From: Pseudomonas lactis
GTDB taxonomy: Bacteria > Pseudomonadota > Gammaproteobacteria > Pseudomonadales > Pseudomonadaceae
DNA: 64,000 nucleotides
NCBI RefSeq assembly: GCF_001439845.1
Contig: NZ_JYLO01000005.1
Span: forward strand, 186,001 to 250,000
Direction of reading: 5' to 3'
The translations under genes were made by a program, and so were the position numbers. Positions 9,489-20,000 of this stretch are shown here, piece by piece (position 1 is the first letter of the stretch; every line of letters begins with the position of its first letter). Below the pieces are notes generated by a model that saw only the letters and a list, made by a program, of their open reading frames with translations, was not told where the DNA came from and did not search any database.

Positions 9489-9995
9489 TTAAAGGGCAAG
9501 GTCTTGCAGTTCGAGTTCGAGCGGCGTGGGACCGGACAATTTTACCCGTTGCTGGGGGGCAAGCGACAGGGTCGCGCCTACGACGTCCGGGCTGATCGGC
9601 AGCTCGCCAGCGTCCAGGTCCAACAGGCACACCAGGGTCACGCTGGCCGGGCGGCCATAGTCGAACAGCTCGTTCATGGCGGCGCGGATGGTACGGCCGC
9701 TCATCAGCACGTCGTCGATCAATACCAGGTGCTGGCCTTCGATCTCGAAGGGCAGGGCCGATGGGCGCACTTGTGGATGCAGGCCGTTCTGGCTGAAATC
9801 GTCGCGGTAGAAGGACACGTCCAAGGTGCCCAGGGGCGAATCGCTACCCAGTTCTTCCAGCAATGCCTGGGCCACCCACACGCCACCGGTGCGTATGCCG
9901 ATAAAACGCGGTTCGCTGATGGCACGGTGTTCCAGGTGCGCCTTGAGGCGTATCGCCATCTGGCTGATCAGTTCGGCAGGGTTCGGCAAGCTCAT
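9489..9995 (-). CDS. pyrR: Bifunctional pyr operon regulator / uracil phosphoribosyltransferase PyrR
   Basis: 168 residues of the type I phosphoribosyltransferase fold. The PRPP-binding loop [12 protein letters not shown] is near residues 92-103. In Gram-positives PyrR is an RNA-binding attenuator; in Pseudomonas it is the first gene of pyrR-pyrB-pyrC' and its regulatory mechanism is less clear. I saw no obvious attenuator hairpin between it and pyrB. Confidence 0.93.
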   Translation of the reverse strand: MSLPNPAELISQMAIRLKAHLEHRAISEPRFIGIRTGGVWVAQALLEELGSDSPLGTLDVSFYRDDFSQNGLHPQVRPSALPFEIEGQHLVLIDDVLMSGRTIRAAMNELFDYGRPASVTLVCLLDLDAGELPISPDVVGATLSLAPQQRVKLSGPTPLELELQDLAL

Positions 9996-10014
9996 GGTGG
10001 CTCCTTGTTAAGTG

Positions 10015-10115
10015 TGTAGGAGCGAGCTTGCTCGCGAAAAACGTCAACGATAACGCGTGAAAACCTGGAAGTGCGCGGTGCCTGTGAGTTCTTCGCGAGC
10101 AAGCTCGCTCCTACA
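10015..10115. repeat. REPIN, 'GTAGGAGCGAGCTTGCTCGCG' type
   Basis: Inverted arms around a spacer containing AACGATAACGCGTG. The same spacer core recurs in the REPIN at 58835, so these two are close relatives. Confidence 0.88.
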
Positions 10116-10143
10116 AAAACGGCATAGCAGCAAGCCGCGTCCG

Positions 10144-10581
10144 TCAGGATTCAAATAAAGCGGTGTTTTCATCCAGCCAGCCCTGCAACAGCAAGGCGGC
10201 GGCGATGGCGTCCACCGGGTTGTCGCGGTAACTGCCTTTTTGCCCGCCACGGTCACGGCGCTCACCCTTGGCTTCAAAGGTGGTAAGGCGTTCGTCGTGG
10301 GTATAGAAGGGCAGGTTGTAGCGGCCATTGAGGCGGCGCGCGAATTTCTCGGCGCGCAGGCACATGTCGCTCGGGGTGCCATCCATGTTCAGGGGCAGGC
10401 CGACCACCACTGCGTCAGGCTTCCACTCTTTAATCAGGGCTTCGACCTGGTTCCAGTCCGGCACGCCGTTCTGGGCCTTGAGGGTGCACAGCTCACGGGC
10501 CTGGCCGGTGATGACCTGGCCAACCGCTACGCCGATCTGTTTGGTGCCGTAGTCAAAACCGAGGATCAGACGCAAAGCCAT
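10144..10581 (-). CDS. ruvX: Holliday junction resolvase-like protein RuvX/YqgF
   Basis: 145 residues of the RNase H-like fold. The first catalytic acidic residue is in ILGFDYGTKQIG (Asp near residue 9), then VVGLPLNMDGT and DERLTT motifs, and the final Asp in NPVDAIAA. Proposed roles are Holliday junction resolution and pre-16S rRNA 5' maturation. Its ATG overlaps the algH stop by 1 bp. Confidence 0.94.
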   Translation of the reverse strand: MALRLILGFDYGTKQIGVAVGQVITGQARELCTLKAQNGVPDWNQVEALIKEWKPDAVVVGLPLNMDGTPSDMCLRAEKFARRLNGRYNLPFYTHDERLTTFEAKGERRDRGGQKGSYRDNPVDAIAAALLLQGWLDENTALFES

Positions 10582-11150
10582 CAGGCGTGCCCCGCCTGGC
10601 TGGTCAGCAGGCTGAGGTTGACCCGCAGCTTGGCCGCGGCCGCTTCCAGGCGCAGTTCGCTGGCGGTGTTGAACAGGATGTCAGCGTCGAACGGGCAGGT
10701 CAGCCAGGCATTGCTGGCCAGTTCGGCCTCCAGTTGCCCGGCTTCCCAACCGGCGTAGCCCAGGGTGATCACACTTTGCTCAGGGCCGACGCCGTCGGCG
10801 ATGGCAAACAACACGTCCTGGGACGTGGAGAGTGACACGCCTTCAAGGTCTACCGTGGCCTGGAACTTCGGCCCGGTGGGGTGCAGCACAAAACCGCGAT
10901 CGGTCTGCACCGGCCCGCCGATGTAGATCGGCACGTGCAGGCAGCTTGCCGGCGGGTCGATTTCCGGGCGCAGTTGCTCAAGGATATCCGCCAGGTTCAG
11001 CTCCTGCGGGCGGTTGACCACCAGCCCCATGGCACCATTGGCCGTGTGCTCGACGATGTAGGTCAAGGTCTGCGCAAAGTTCGGGTCGGCCATATGGGGC
11101 ATGGCGATCAGGAATTGGTGCTTGAGGTAGGTCGGGCTGACGTTTTTCAT
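10581..11150 (-). CDS. algH: UPF0301/AlgH family protein
   Basis: 189 residues starting MKNVSPTYL. A YqgE/AlgH single-domain protein of unknown biochemical role, with typical motifs LIAMPHM, GAMGLVVNRP, YIGGPVQ and GYAGWEAGQLE. AlgH was named from an alginate-regulation phenotype in P. aeruginosa. The reading frame stays open upstream to about 11297, but that would translate part of the REPIN at 11210; the family N-terminus supports the shorter start. Coupled to ruvX. Confidence 0.93.
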   Translation of the reverse strand: MKNVSPTYLKHQFLIAMPHMADPNFAQTLTYIVEHTANGAMGLVVNRPQELNLADILEQLRPEIDPPASCLHVPIYIGGPVQTDRGFVLHPTGPKFQATVDLEGVSLSTSQDVLFAIADGVGPEQSVITLGYAGWEAGQLEAELASNAWLTCPFDADILFNTASELRLEAAAAKLRVNLSLLTSQAGHA

Positions 11151-11209
11151 GTCCGCTAGTGTGGCGTTGGAGGGGCGAACTGACAAGTGCGGGCGCGAGC
11201 CTGATCGCT

Positions 11210-11316
11210 GATCGTTCCCACGCTCCGCGTGGGAACGCATCCCGGGGCGCTCCGCGTCCCAAGGGCAGACGCAGAGCGTCCGTGGCGGCATTCCCACGCG
11301 GAGCGTGGGAACGATC
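11210..11316. repeat. REPIN, 'CGTTCCCACGCTC' type
   Basis: Inverted arms GATCGTTCCCACGCTCCGCG and CGGAGCGTGGGAACGATC between tonB and algH; third copy of this type in the window. Confidence 0.87.
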
Positions 11317-11332
11317 TGTAGTGCGGGCGCGA

Positions 11333-12238
11333 TCAGTTGCTGGACAACCGGTCGCCCTTGGCAAACCGCCAGGTGCGTATGATTTCCAGGCGGTCCACGT
11401 CGTTCAAGTCGCCGCTGAACGGCGCAAAGGGCGCGGCCAGACGCACGATACGTTGCGCGGCCTGGTCCAGCAGCGGCTGGCCGGAGGACTCCAGCACCTG
11501 CACTTCATACAGCGAGCCGTCACGGTTGATCGACACCAGCAGGCGCAAATTGCCATAAATCTGCTGGCGCCGCGCCTCGTCCGGGTAATTGAGGTTACCG
11601 ATACGTTCGACCTTCTTGCGCCACTCGTCCTTATACCAGGCACCTTTGTCGCGCATGGTCGAGGCCGCGTTCAGGCGGTAGATGCGCGGGCGCTTGGCAT
11701 ACAGCTGTTGCTCATGGGCCAGTTCGGCTTCCAGGCTGGAAATTTCGTCGGACAGCGTCGAGCTGTCGAACGTCGGCGCAGGTTTCACCGGTTCGGGCTT
11801 GGGTTCGGTCTTGGCTTTTTCGCGCTGGGTCGGGGCTTTTTGCGGCTTGGGCGCGACGGTGGTTACCGCAGCCTTGGGCGCGGCCTGCTTGACCTCGGGC
11901 TTGGGCGCCGGCGGCGGGGTGACCTTCTTGACCTGGTTGTCGTGGAAGGGCGCCACTTCGGTGGTCTTGGGCACGGCTTTCTTGTCGAGGGTGCCGCTGC
12001 CTTGCTGGTTGTCCTGGGCGAGAAAGTCAGCCTTTTCGGGCTTCTTTTCGCTCTTGAACGTGGCGAGGGTGATTTCCAGGGTTTTGGTGATCTGCTTGGG
12101 TTCCACCAGGGTGAACCCCACGCCCAGGAGCAGGGCGAGGTGAATCAGCGCAGCGAGAAACAGGGTAAAACCGAGACGATCAGCCGGGCGCACGCCGCTA
12201 TGGGTGAATTCGGGGGGCAGATCGGACGGGAGTGTCAT
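11333..12238 (-). CDS. tonB3: Energy transducer TonB (TonB3-like)
   Basis: 301 residues. One membrane anchor at about residues 23-44, a long Pro/Lys/Ala-rich periplasm-spanning region (roughly 75-175), and a C-terminal TonB domain with YGNLRLLVSINRDGSL and a final LEIIRTWRF. The locus (algH-tonB-gshB-pilG) is that of P. aeruginosa tonB3, which was reported to be needed for twitching motility; that fits its place beside the pil genes. No exbB/exbD nearby. The subtype name rests on synteny. Confidence 0.88.
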   Translation of the reverse strand: MTLPSDLPPEFTHSGVRPADRLGFTLFLAALIHLALLLGVGFTLVEPKQITKTLEITLATFKSEKKPEKADFLAQDNQQGSGTLDKKAVPKTTEVAPFHDNQVKKVTPPPAPKPEVKQAAPKAAVTTVAPKPQKAPTQREKAKTEPKPEPVKPAPTFDSSTLSDEISSLEAELAHEQQLYAKRPRIYRLNAASTMRDKGAWYKDEWRKKVERIGNLNYPDEARRQQIYGNLRLLVSINRDGSLYEVQVLESSGQPLLDQAAQRIVRLAAPFAPFSGDLNDVDRLEIIRTWRFAKGDRLSSN

Positions 12239-12315
12239 GACAAGAAAACCAACATCGCGCGTTTCACAGATGGCGCATGATAACGCAATGTTGGTGTGTG
12301 TCCGGCTGTTCTATG

Positions 12316-13269
12316 TCACTTGGCTTTTAGCTTGCGCTCAATGGCGGCCATCAGCATTTCGCCGATATTCGTGCCAAATGCATTGTCGATCTCGCGAATA
12401 CAGGTGGGGCTGGTGACGTTGATTTCAGTGAGGTTCTCACCAATTACGTCGAGTCCGACAAACAGCAGGCCTTTTTCCCGCAGGGTCGGGCCGACTTGAG
12501 CGGCGATCCAGCGGTCCTTGTCCGACAACGGCCGCGCTTCACCGCGACCACCGGCGGCCAGGTTGCCACGGGTCTCGCCGGCTGCCGGGATACGCGCCAG
12601 GCAGTAATCCACCGGCTCGCCGTCGATCATCAGGATACGCTTGTCACCGTCCTTGATCGCCGGCAGGTAGGCCTGGCCCATGATCTGCTGGGTGCCCAGG
12701 GCGGTCAGGGTTTCGAGGATCACCGACAGGTTCGGGTCGCCGGCGCGGTGACGGAAGATCGAGGTGCCGCCCATGCCGTCCAGCGGCTTGAGGATCACGT
12801 CGCCATGCTTGGCGGCGAATTCACGCAGTACATCGGCGCGGCGGCTGACCACGGTCGGTGGCGTGCACTGCGGGAACAGGGTGGCAAACAGCTTTTCATT
12901 GCAGTCGCGCAGGCTCTGCGGTTTGTTGACGATCAACACGCCCGCACGTTCTGCCTGCTCCAGCAAGTAGGTGGAGTACACAAACTCCATGTCGAACGGC
13001 GGATCCTTGCGCATCAGGATCACGTCGAGGTCGCTCAGCGGGCTGTCGATTTCGTCAGAAAGCTCGAACCACTTCTCAGGGTTGGCGAACACCTGCAGCG
13101 GGCGCATGCGTGCGCGGGCTTCGCCGTCACCCTGGTAAAGGTCGCGCTGCTCCATATAGAACAAGGTCCAGCCGCGGGCCTGGGCGGCCAGGAGCATGGC
13201 CAGCGAACTGTCCTTTTTATAGGAAATGCTGGCGATAGGGTCCATGACAATGCCGACGCGAACGCTCAT
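12316..13269 (-). CDS. gshB: Glutathione synthetase GshB
   Basis: 317 residues, ATP-grasp fold; joins gamma-glutamylcysteine and glycine. The N-terminal GIVMDPIASISYKKDSS is characteristic; ATP-binding lysine and glycine-rich loop in ILKPLDGMGGTSIF near residue 160; C-terminal GLDVIGENLTEINVTSPT carries metal ligands. Divergent from pilG across 239 bp. Confidence 0.97.
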   Translation of the reverse strand: MSVRVGIVMDPIASISYKKDSSLAMLLAAQARGWTLFYMEQRDLYQGDGEARARMRPLQVFANPEKWFELSDEIDSPLSDLDVILMRKDPPFDMEFVYSTYLLEQAERAGVLIVNKPQSLRDCNEKLFATLFPQCTPPTVVSRRADVLREFAAKHGDVILKPLDGMGGTSIFRHRAGDPNLSVILETLTALGTQQIMGQAYLPAIKDGDKRILMIDGEPVDYCLARIPAAGETRGNLAAGGRGEARPLSDKDRWIAAQVGPTLREKGLLFVGLDVIGENLTEINVTSPTCIREIDNAFGTNIGEMLMAAIERKLKAK

Positions 13270-13508
13270 GGGGGATTTCCTCTAGCAAATTGGGGCGCAT
13301 AAAAGTGGCGTCAGAGTGGCGCTGCGGCTGTTGTGGGTCAAGGAAAAACCACTGGGCGGGTGCCTCGATAGATTGCGCCAGGAGACTGTGCTAAAAAGGC
13401 TGGCACGGCGCAGCAGCCCTTGAATTCCAAGGCTTGCGGCGTTCATCCTGTGCAACGTCAGGCAGTACACACCGAAAACCGATTCGCTGTGGCGATGGTA
13501 GAGCAGAT
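13270..13508. other. Intergenic region gshB/pilG
   Basis: Divergent promoter region for gshB and the pil-chp operon. No palindromes, RNA structures or small genes stood out. Confidence 0.4.
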
Positions 13509-13916
13509 ATGGAACAGCATTCCAACGCCTTGAAGGTGATGGTGATCGACGATTCGAAAACGATCCGCCGCACCGCCGAGACGCTGTTGAAGAACATGGG
13601 GTGCGAGGTCATCACGGCGATCGACGGTTTCGACGCCCTGGCCCGTATTGTCGATCATCACCCGCACATTATCTTTGTCGACATCATGATGCCGCGCCTG
13701 GATGGCTACCAGACCTGCGCCCTGGTGAAGAACAACCCGGCGTTCAAGTCGATCCCGGTGATCATGCTGTCCTCCAAGGATGGCCTGTTCGACAAGGCCA
13801 AGGGACGCATTGTGGGTGTCGATCAATTTTTGACCAAGCCTTTCAGCAAGGAAGAACTGCTGGGGGCGATCAAGGCTTATGTGCCTGGGTTCGCCGCAGT
13901 AGAACAAGCACACTGA
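13509..13916 (+). CDS. pilG: Twitching motility response regulator PilG
   Basis: 135 residues, a stand-alone receiver domain. Acidic pocket DD at 14-15, phospho-acceptor D58 in IIFVDIMMP, Lys in FLTKPFSKEEL. In P. aeruginosa PilG is phosphorylated by the Pil-Chp kinase and promotes pilus extension and cAMP signalling. Start chosen at MEQHSN, the family N-terminus; a longer frame begins at 13434 but lacks support. First gene of the cluster. Confidence 0.94.
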   Translation: MEQHSNALKVMVIDDSKTIRRTAETLLKNMGCEVITAIDGFDALARIVDHHPHIIFVDIMMPRLDGYQTCALVKNNPAFKSIPVIMLSSKDGLFDKAKGRIVGVDQFLTKPFSKEELLGAIKAYVPGFAAVEQAH

Positions 13917-13962
13917 CGCCGCCTCACGAGGGCTGGCGCCGACCAATGTAGCGGGGAAAACC

Positions 13963-14328
13963 ATGGCACGTATTCTGATCGTCGACGATTCGCCGACTGA
14001 AATGTACAAACTCACCGGCATGCTGGAAAAGCACGGCCACCAAGTCCTGAAAGCCGAGAACGGAGGGAATGGCGTGGCCCTGGCCCGCCAGGAAAAGCCC
14101 GACGCGGTGCTGATGGACATCGTGATGCCGGGCCTCAACGGCTTCCAGGCCACACGCCAATTGTCCAAGTCGCCCGAAACCAGCGATATCCCCGTGATCA
14201 TCATCACCACCAAGGATCAGGACACCGACAAAGTCTGGGGCAAACGCCAGGGCGCCAAGGACTACCTCACCAAGCCGGTGGATGAAGAAACCCTGATCGC
14301 CACCCTGAACAAGGTGCTGGCCGGCTAA
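13963..14328 (+). CDS. pilH: Twitching motility response regulator PilH
   Basis: 121-residue receiver domain, the second CheY-like output of the Pil-Chp pathway. DD at 8-9, phospho-acceptor D52 in AVLMDIVMPG, Lys in YLTKPVDEE. In P. aeruginosa PilH opposes PilG, favouring retraction or acting as a phosphate sink. 46 bp after pilG, with a GGGGAAAA Shine-Dalgarno region. Confidence 0.95.
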   Translation: MARILIVDDSPTEMYKLTGMLEKHGHQVLKAENGGNGVALARQEKPDAVLMDIVMPGLNGFQATRQLSKSPETSDIPVIIITTKDQDTDKVWGKRQGAKDYLTKPVDEETLIATLNKVLAG

Positions 14329-14339
14329 GGCTTGCGATC

Positions 14340-14864
14340 ATGACCGAGTCGCAAACCGCTTTTGAGCTGCTGCTGGACATCGACCGCCGCTGCCGCTTGC
14401 TGGCCGCGGACCTGCCGTCCCAGGAAACGCGCCTGCAACGCTGGAGCGGTATCGCCTTTCGCATAGGGCCAAACGCCTACGTGGCGCCCATGGGCGAAGT
14501 CGCCGAGGTGTTGCATGAGCCGCGCTGCACCTTGATGCCGGGGGTCAAGCCTTGGGTCAAGGGCGTGGCCAACTTGCGCGGGCGCTTGCTGCCGGTGATG
14601 GACCTGGGCGGGTTCCTTGGCCTTGAGTTGTCCAAGGCGCGCAAGCAACGGCGGGTGCTGGTGGTGGAGTTCAACGACCTGTTTGTCGGGCTGCTGGTAG
14701 ATGAGGTGGTAGGCATGCAGCATTTCCCATTGGACGCCTGGGTGGCGAGCACCGCCTCGAGCGCGCCGTTTATTCAGGGCCAGTTCGACGGCGACCCGCC
14801 GTGGCAAGTCTTCAGCCCCTTCGCCCTGGCCCAGGCCCCTGGCTTCATGGATGTTGCCGCATGA
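14340..14864 (+). CDS. pilI: CheW-like adaptor PilI
   Basis: 174 residues, one CheW domain linking the receptor PilJ to the kinase ChpA. Typical motifs [18 protein letters not shown] and [17 protein letters not shown] in the SH3-like fold. 11 bp after pilH; its TGA overlaps the pilJ ATG (ATGA). Confidence 0.94.
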   Translation: MTESQTAFELLLDIDRRCRLLAADLPSQETRLQRWSGIAFRIGPNAYVAPMGEVAEVLHEPRCTLMPGVKPWVKGVANLRGRLLPVMDLGGFLGLELSKARKQRRVLVVEFNDLFVGLLVDEVVGMQHFPLDAWVASTASSAPFIQGQFDGDPPWQVFSPFALAQAPGFMDVAA

Positions 14865-16912
14865 GCACCGCTACCACGCCCAAACCCCAGGCCGCTTCGC
14901 GCAGCCGTTCGCAGATCATCGTGCTGTTTATCGCCTTGATCGTGTTCATCATGTTGCTGTTCGCCAACTTCGCGTACCTCAACACCCAGTCCACCTACGA
15001 TAAACAGTACATCGGCCACGCCGGTGAGCTGCGCGTGCTGTCCCAGCGCATTGCCAAAAACGCCACCGAGGCCGCTGCCGGCAAAGCGGCGGCGTTCAAG
15101 CTGCTGGGCGATGCGCGCAACGATTTTGCCCAGCGCTGGGGCTACCTGAAAAAAGGTGACCCGCAAACCGGTTTGCCGGCGGCGCCCAGTGCGGTACGCG
15201 CCGAAATGCGGGCAGTGCAGACCGACTGGGAGGCGCTGCTGAAAAACACCGACGCTATTCTCGCCAGCGAGCAGACCGTGTTGTCGTTGCACCAGGTGGC
15301 GGCGACCCTGGCCGAAACCGTGCCGCAACTGCAGATCGAGTCGGAAAAGGTCGTGGATAGCCTGCTGCAACGCGGCGCCCCGGCCAGCCAGGTGGCCTTG
15401 GCCCAACGCCAGTCGCTGCTGGCCGAACGTATCCTGGGGGCGGTCAACACGGTGCTGGCGGGGGATGAAACCGCCGTGCAGGCCGCCGATGCCTTCGGTC
15501 GCGATGCCAACCGTTTTGGCGCGGTGCTCAATGGCATGCTCAACGGCAACCCGGGGTTGCGTATCACCCAGGTCGAAGACCCGGACGCCCGGGCGCGGCT
15601 GGCGGACATTGCCGAGCTGTTCGAATTTGTCTCCGGCTCCGTGGATGAAATTCTCGAGACTTCGCCGCAGTTGTTCCAGGTGCGCGCCTCGGCGAGCAAT
15701 ATTTTCAACTTGTCGCAAACCCTGCTCGATGAAGCTTCGCACCTGGCCACCGGTTTTGAAAACCTCGCCAGCGGGCGCAGTTTAGACACCATCGGCGGTT
15801 ACGTGCTGGGCTTGCTGGCGCTGGCCTCGATCATCCTGATCGGCCTGGTCATGGTGCGCGAGACCAACCGCCAACTGCATGAAACCGCGCAGAAGAACGA
15901 GCGCAACCAGAACGCGATCATGCGCCTGCTGGATGAAATCGAAGACCTGGCCGACGGCGACCTTACCGTCACCGCCTCGGTCACCGAAGACTTTACCGGC
16001 ACCATCGCAGACTCCATCAACTATTCCGTGGACCAACTGCGCGACCTGGTCGCCACCATCAACCTCACGGCCGGGCAGGTCGCGGGCGCGGTACAGGACA
16101 CCCAGGCTACCGCGATGCACCTGGCCCAGGCGTCGGAGCATCAGGCCCAGCAGATTGCCGAAGCGTCTACCGCCATCAACCAGATGGCGCAGTCCATCGA
16201 TCAGGTATCGGCCAACGCGGCCGAATCCTCGGCGGTGGCTGAGCGTTCGGTGGAGATCGCCAACAAAGGCAACGAGGTGGTGCACAACACCATCCACGGC
16301 ATGGACAACATTCGCGAACAGATCCAGGACACCGCCAAGCGCATCAAGCGCCTGGGCGAGTCGTCCCAGGAAATTGGCGACATCATCAGCCTGATCGACG
16401 ACATCGCCGACCAGACCAACATCCTCGCCCTCAACGCCGCGATCCAGGCCAGCATGGCCGGTGACGCCGGGCGCGGCTTTGCGGTGGTGGCCGATGAAGT
16501 GCAACGGCTGGCCGAACGCTCCTCGGCGGCCACCCGGCAGATCGAAACCCTGGTACGCACCATCCAGGCCGACACCAACGAAGCGGTGATCTCCATGGAA
16601 CAGACCACCACCGAAGTGGTGCGCGGCGCGCGCCTGGCCCAGGACGCCGGGGTGGCACTGGAAGAGATCGAAGGCGTGTCCAAAACCCTGGCGGCGCTGA
16701 TCCAGAGCATTTACAACGCGGCGCAGCAACAGACCTCATCGGCGGGGCAGATTTCCCTGACCATGAACGTGATCCAGCAGATCACCACCCAGACTTCGTC
16801 GGGTTCCACCGCCACCGCCGAAAGCATTGGTAACCTGGCGAAGATGGCCAGCCAGTTGCGCAGGTCGGTGTCGGGTTTCACCTTGCCGCCGCCCAAGCAG
16901 GTGGACGATTGA
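14861..16912 (+). CDS. pilJ: Type IV pilus methyl-accepting chemoreceptor PilJ
   Basis: 683 residues. TM1 at about 18-38, a large periplasmic region with two PilJ-type helical domains, TM2 near 310-330, HAMP, then the MCP signalling hairpin with its tip around 512-540 ([23 protein letters not shown]). The tip has ASMAGDAG where ordinary chemoreceptors have ARAGEQG, as in PilJ of P. aeruginosa, a receptor proposed to sense pilin and surface contact. Start fixed by the 4-bp overlap with pilI. Confidence 0.94.
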   Translation: MSTATTPKPQAASRSRSQIIVLFIALIVFIMLLFANFAYLNTQSTYDKQYIGHAGELRVLSQRIAKNATEAAAGKAAAFKLLGDARNDFAQRWGYLKKGDPQTGLPAAPSAVRAEMRAVQTDWEALLKNTDAILASEQTVLSLHQVAATLAETVPQLQIESEKVVDSLLQRGAPASQVALAQRQSLLAERILGAVNTVLAGDETAVQAADAFGRDANRFGAVLNGMLNGNPGLRITQVEDPDARARLADIAELFEFVSGSVDEILETSPQLFQVRASASNIFNLSQTLLDEASHLATGFENLASGRSLDTIGGYVLGLLALASIILIGLVMVRETNRQLHETAQKNERNQNAIMRLLDEIEDLADGDLTVTASVTEDFTGTIADSINYSVDQLRDLVATINLTAGQVAGAVQDTQATAMHLAQASEHQAQQIAEASTAINQMAQSIDQVSANAAESSAVAERSVEIANKGNEVVHNTIHGMDNIREQIQDTAKRIKRLGESSQEIGDIISLIDDIADQTNILALNAAIQASMAGDAGRGFAVVADEVQRLAERSSAATRQIETLVRTIQADTNEAVISMEQTTTEVVRGARLAQDAGVALEEIEGVSKTLAALIQSIYNAAQQQTSSAGQISLTMNVIQQITTQTSSGSTATAESIGNLAKMASQLRRSVSGFTLPPPKQVDD

Positions 16913-16942
16913 AATACGACCTGAACAACACCACAGTCCAAC

Positions 16943-17030
16943 TGTGGGAGCTGGCTTGCCTGCGATAGCGGTCTGTCAGATACAGATATAGTGCTGACCC
17001 ACCGCTATCGCAGGCAAGCCAGCTCCCACA
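16943..17030. repeat. REPIN, 'GTGGGAGCTGGCTTGCC' type
   Basis: Inverted arms TGTGGGAGCTGGCTTGCCTG and its complement. It occupies the pilJ-chpA gap, the place where P. aeruginosa has pilK. Confidence 0.88.
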
Positions 17031-17087
17031 TTGGATCTCCATTGTTTGTGCGATACCAGCAACTCATGAATTCTAAGCGGAGCAGTT

Positions 17088-20000
17088 ATGGTTGATCGGC
17101 ACGACTACGTGGCCCTCGAATGGGTCAAGGGCGATATTGCCGAAACCCTGAAGCAGGCCCGGTCGGCCCTGGACGCGTACGTTGAAACCCATGACGACGA
17201 CGCCCTCAACGAATGCCTGGCCGGTATCCACCAGGTGCATGGCGCGCTGCAAATGGTCGAGTTCTACGGCGCGGCGCTGTTGGCCGAAGAGATCGAGGAA
17301 CTGGCCCTGGCGCTCCAGGCCGGGCACGTCGGCCAGCGCGATGAAAGTATCCGCCTGCTGCAACAAGCCCTCGGCCAACTGCCGCTGTACCTCGACCGCG
17401 TGCACAGTGCCCGCCGCGACTTGCCGCTGGTGGTGCTGCCGCTGCTCAACGACTTGCGCAGTGCCCGTGGTGAAAGCCTGCTATCGGAAACCAGCCTGTT
17501 CAGCCCGCAACTACTATTGATCGAGCCGTTGCCTGAGCAAGCCCTGGCCCAACGGGCAACGCCGGATCTGCATGAACAGTTGCGCCAATGGCGCCACCTG
17601 CTGCAACAAGCCCTTGCCGGGTTGCTGCGTGAAGACCACGGCCCCAGCAACCTGGAAGACATGGCCCGGGTGTTCGCACGCCTCGAAGCGCTGTGCCAGG
17701 GCGCGCCGCTGTTGCCGTTGTGGCAGGTCACCTCGGCGCTGGTCGAAGGCATGCTCACCGGCGTGGTCGCCAACAGCCCGGCGCTGCGCAGCCTGCTCAA
17801 GGCCAGCGATAAACAGCTCAAGCGCTTGCTGGTTCAAGGCGTCAATGGCATCAACCAGCCGGCGCCGGATGAGTTGCTCAAGAGCCTGTTGTTCTACGTC
17901 GCCAAAGTCACCCGGCCGACGCCGCGCATGCAAAGCCTGAAGGAACGCTACGGCTTGGACGAAGCCTTGCCCGACAGCGCCGTGGTCGATGCTGAACGTG
18001 CGCGGCTGGCTGGGCCGGATCGCAATGCCATGGGCTCGGTACTCGGGGCGTTGTGTGAGGAGCTGGTGCGGGTTAAGGAACGCCTGGATCTGTTCGTGCG
18101 CAGTGATCGCCAGCACACCCAGGACCTCGACCCCTTGCTGGCGCCGTTACGCCAGATCGCCGATACCCTCGCGGTGCTGGGTTTCGGCCAGCCGCGCAAA
18201 GTGATCATCGACCAACTCGCCGTGGTGTTGAGCCTGGTCCAGGGGCAGCGCGAACCCAATGACGCGGTGTTGATGGATGTGGCCGGCGCGTTGCTGTATG
18301 TCGAAGCGACGCTGGCCGGGATGATCGGCACCGTCGAGCCGCAAAGCCGTGAAGACAGCCGCTTGCCCACCACCGACCTGACCCAGATTCACCAGCTGGT
18401 GATTCGCGAGTCGTGCCAGTGCCTGCGCCAAGCCAAGGAGCTGGTGATCGACTGCATCGAGGCCGACTGGGACCGTCAGCGCCTGGAGTCCTTGCCCGAG
18501 CTGTTGAGCCAGGTACGCGGTGCCCTGGCGATGATTCCTTTGCCGCGCGCGGCGAGTTTGATGCGCGGTTGCACCGACTACGTCGATGAGCAGTTGATGG
18601 TCAATGACGCCGCGCCTTCGGCGGCACAGCTGGGGCATTTCGCCGAGGTGGTCAGCAGCCTGGAGTACTACCTCGAACGCATGCTTCAAGACCCTGACGC
18701 GGCGGGCGAAAAAGTGCTGGAACTGGCCACCCAGGGCTTGAATGCACTGGGCTACCTGCCGGCGGAAAAACCCTGGCGCCAGGCCCTGGCCGCGCCCGAG
18801 GGGGCACTGTCCGAGGCCGCACCCAGCCAGTCGCAATTCGATGCGCTGGCGAGCCCAACCTCACGTCTCAACCCTCCGGCCTTGCAGCGTCCCGGCAGCT
18901 TGTTGCCGCCGCCGGCCGGTGAAGAACCGATTGACGATGAACTGCGCGAAGTCTTCCTGGAAGAAACCGATGAAGTCCTCGACGTGCTGCATCGCTACCT
19001 GCCCGACAGCGCGGACAAAACCGCCCAGGGCGAAATGCGCCGCGCCTTCCATACCCTCAAGGGCAGCGGCCGCATGGTGCGCGCCCTGGTGCTGGCCGAG
19101 CTGGCCTGGGCCGTGGAGAACCTGCTTAATCGCGTGCTGGAACGCAGCGTAGCCCTCGGCCCTGAGGTGCAGCAGGTATTGGATGAGGCCGTGGCCCTGC
19201 TGCCGGAGCTGATCGCCGATTTTGCCAGCGACGACCAACGCCAGCGCGATGAGGTCGATGCCTTGGCCGCCCGAGCCCATGCCCTGGCCAGTGGCGCCGT
19301 CACGTCGGCCACCGAGCCCCATGACCCGATGCTGCTGGAGATCTTCCGCAACGAAGCCCAAGGCCATCTGGACAGCCTCGAGTACTTCCTGCAACAGGCC
19401 GCCGAGCAGATGCCGCTGCAGGTCAGCGATGAACTGCAACGCGCCTTGCACACCCTCAAGGGCAGCGCCTACATGGCCGGCGTATTGCCCATCGCCGAAC
19501 TGGCGCGCCCGCTGGATCACCTCACCCGTGAATACAAGGCCCACCGCCTGCCGCTGGGCAAGGACGAAGTGGCGTTGCTACTTGAAGCACAAGGTCTGTT
19601 CCAGCGCGGCCTGCGAGACCTGAACACCCATCCCCTGGCGCCGATCAACGGCGCCGCCGACCTGATCAGCCGCACCCAACGCCTGCTGGACCATCAACTC
19701 GCCGCCTTGCTCGACGCGCCCACGACCGGCCTGCGCGTCAAGCGTGACCCGCACTTGATCACCAACTTTCTGGCCCAGGGCATGGACATCCTGCTCGACG
19801 CCGAAAGCCTGCTGCGTCGCTGGCAGCAACACCCCGGCGACCGTCAGGAACTCACGGCGTTGCTGGACGAGCTGACCACCCTGGGCGAGGGCGCGCACCT
19901 TGCCGACCTGCACCCTATCGACGCGTTGTGCGAAGCCTTGCTCGACCTCTATGGCGCGGTGGAAGAAAGCAGCCTGGCGGTCAGCGCCCGCTTCTTCCAG

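Noticed and set aside
11151..11297. Longer start for algH
   Set aside because: It would translate the REPIN; the family begins at MKNVSPTYL.
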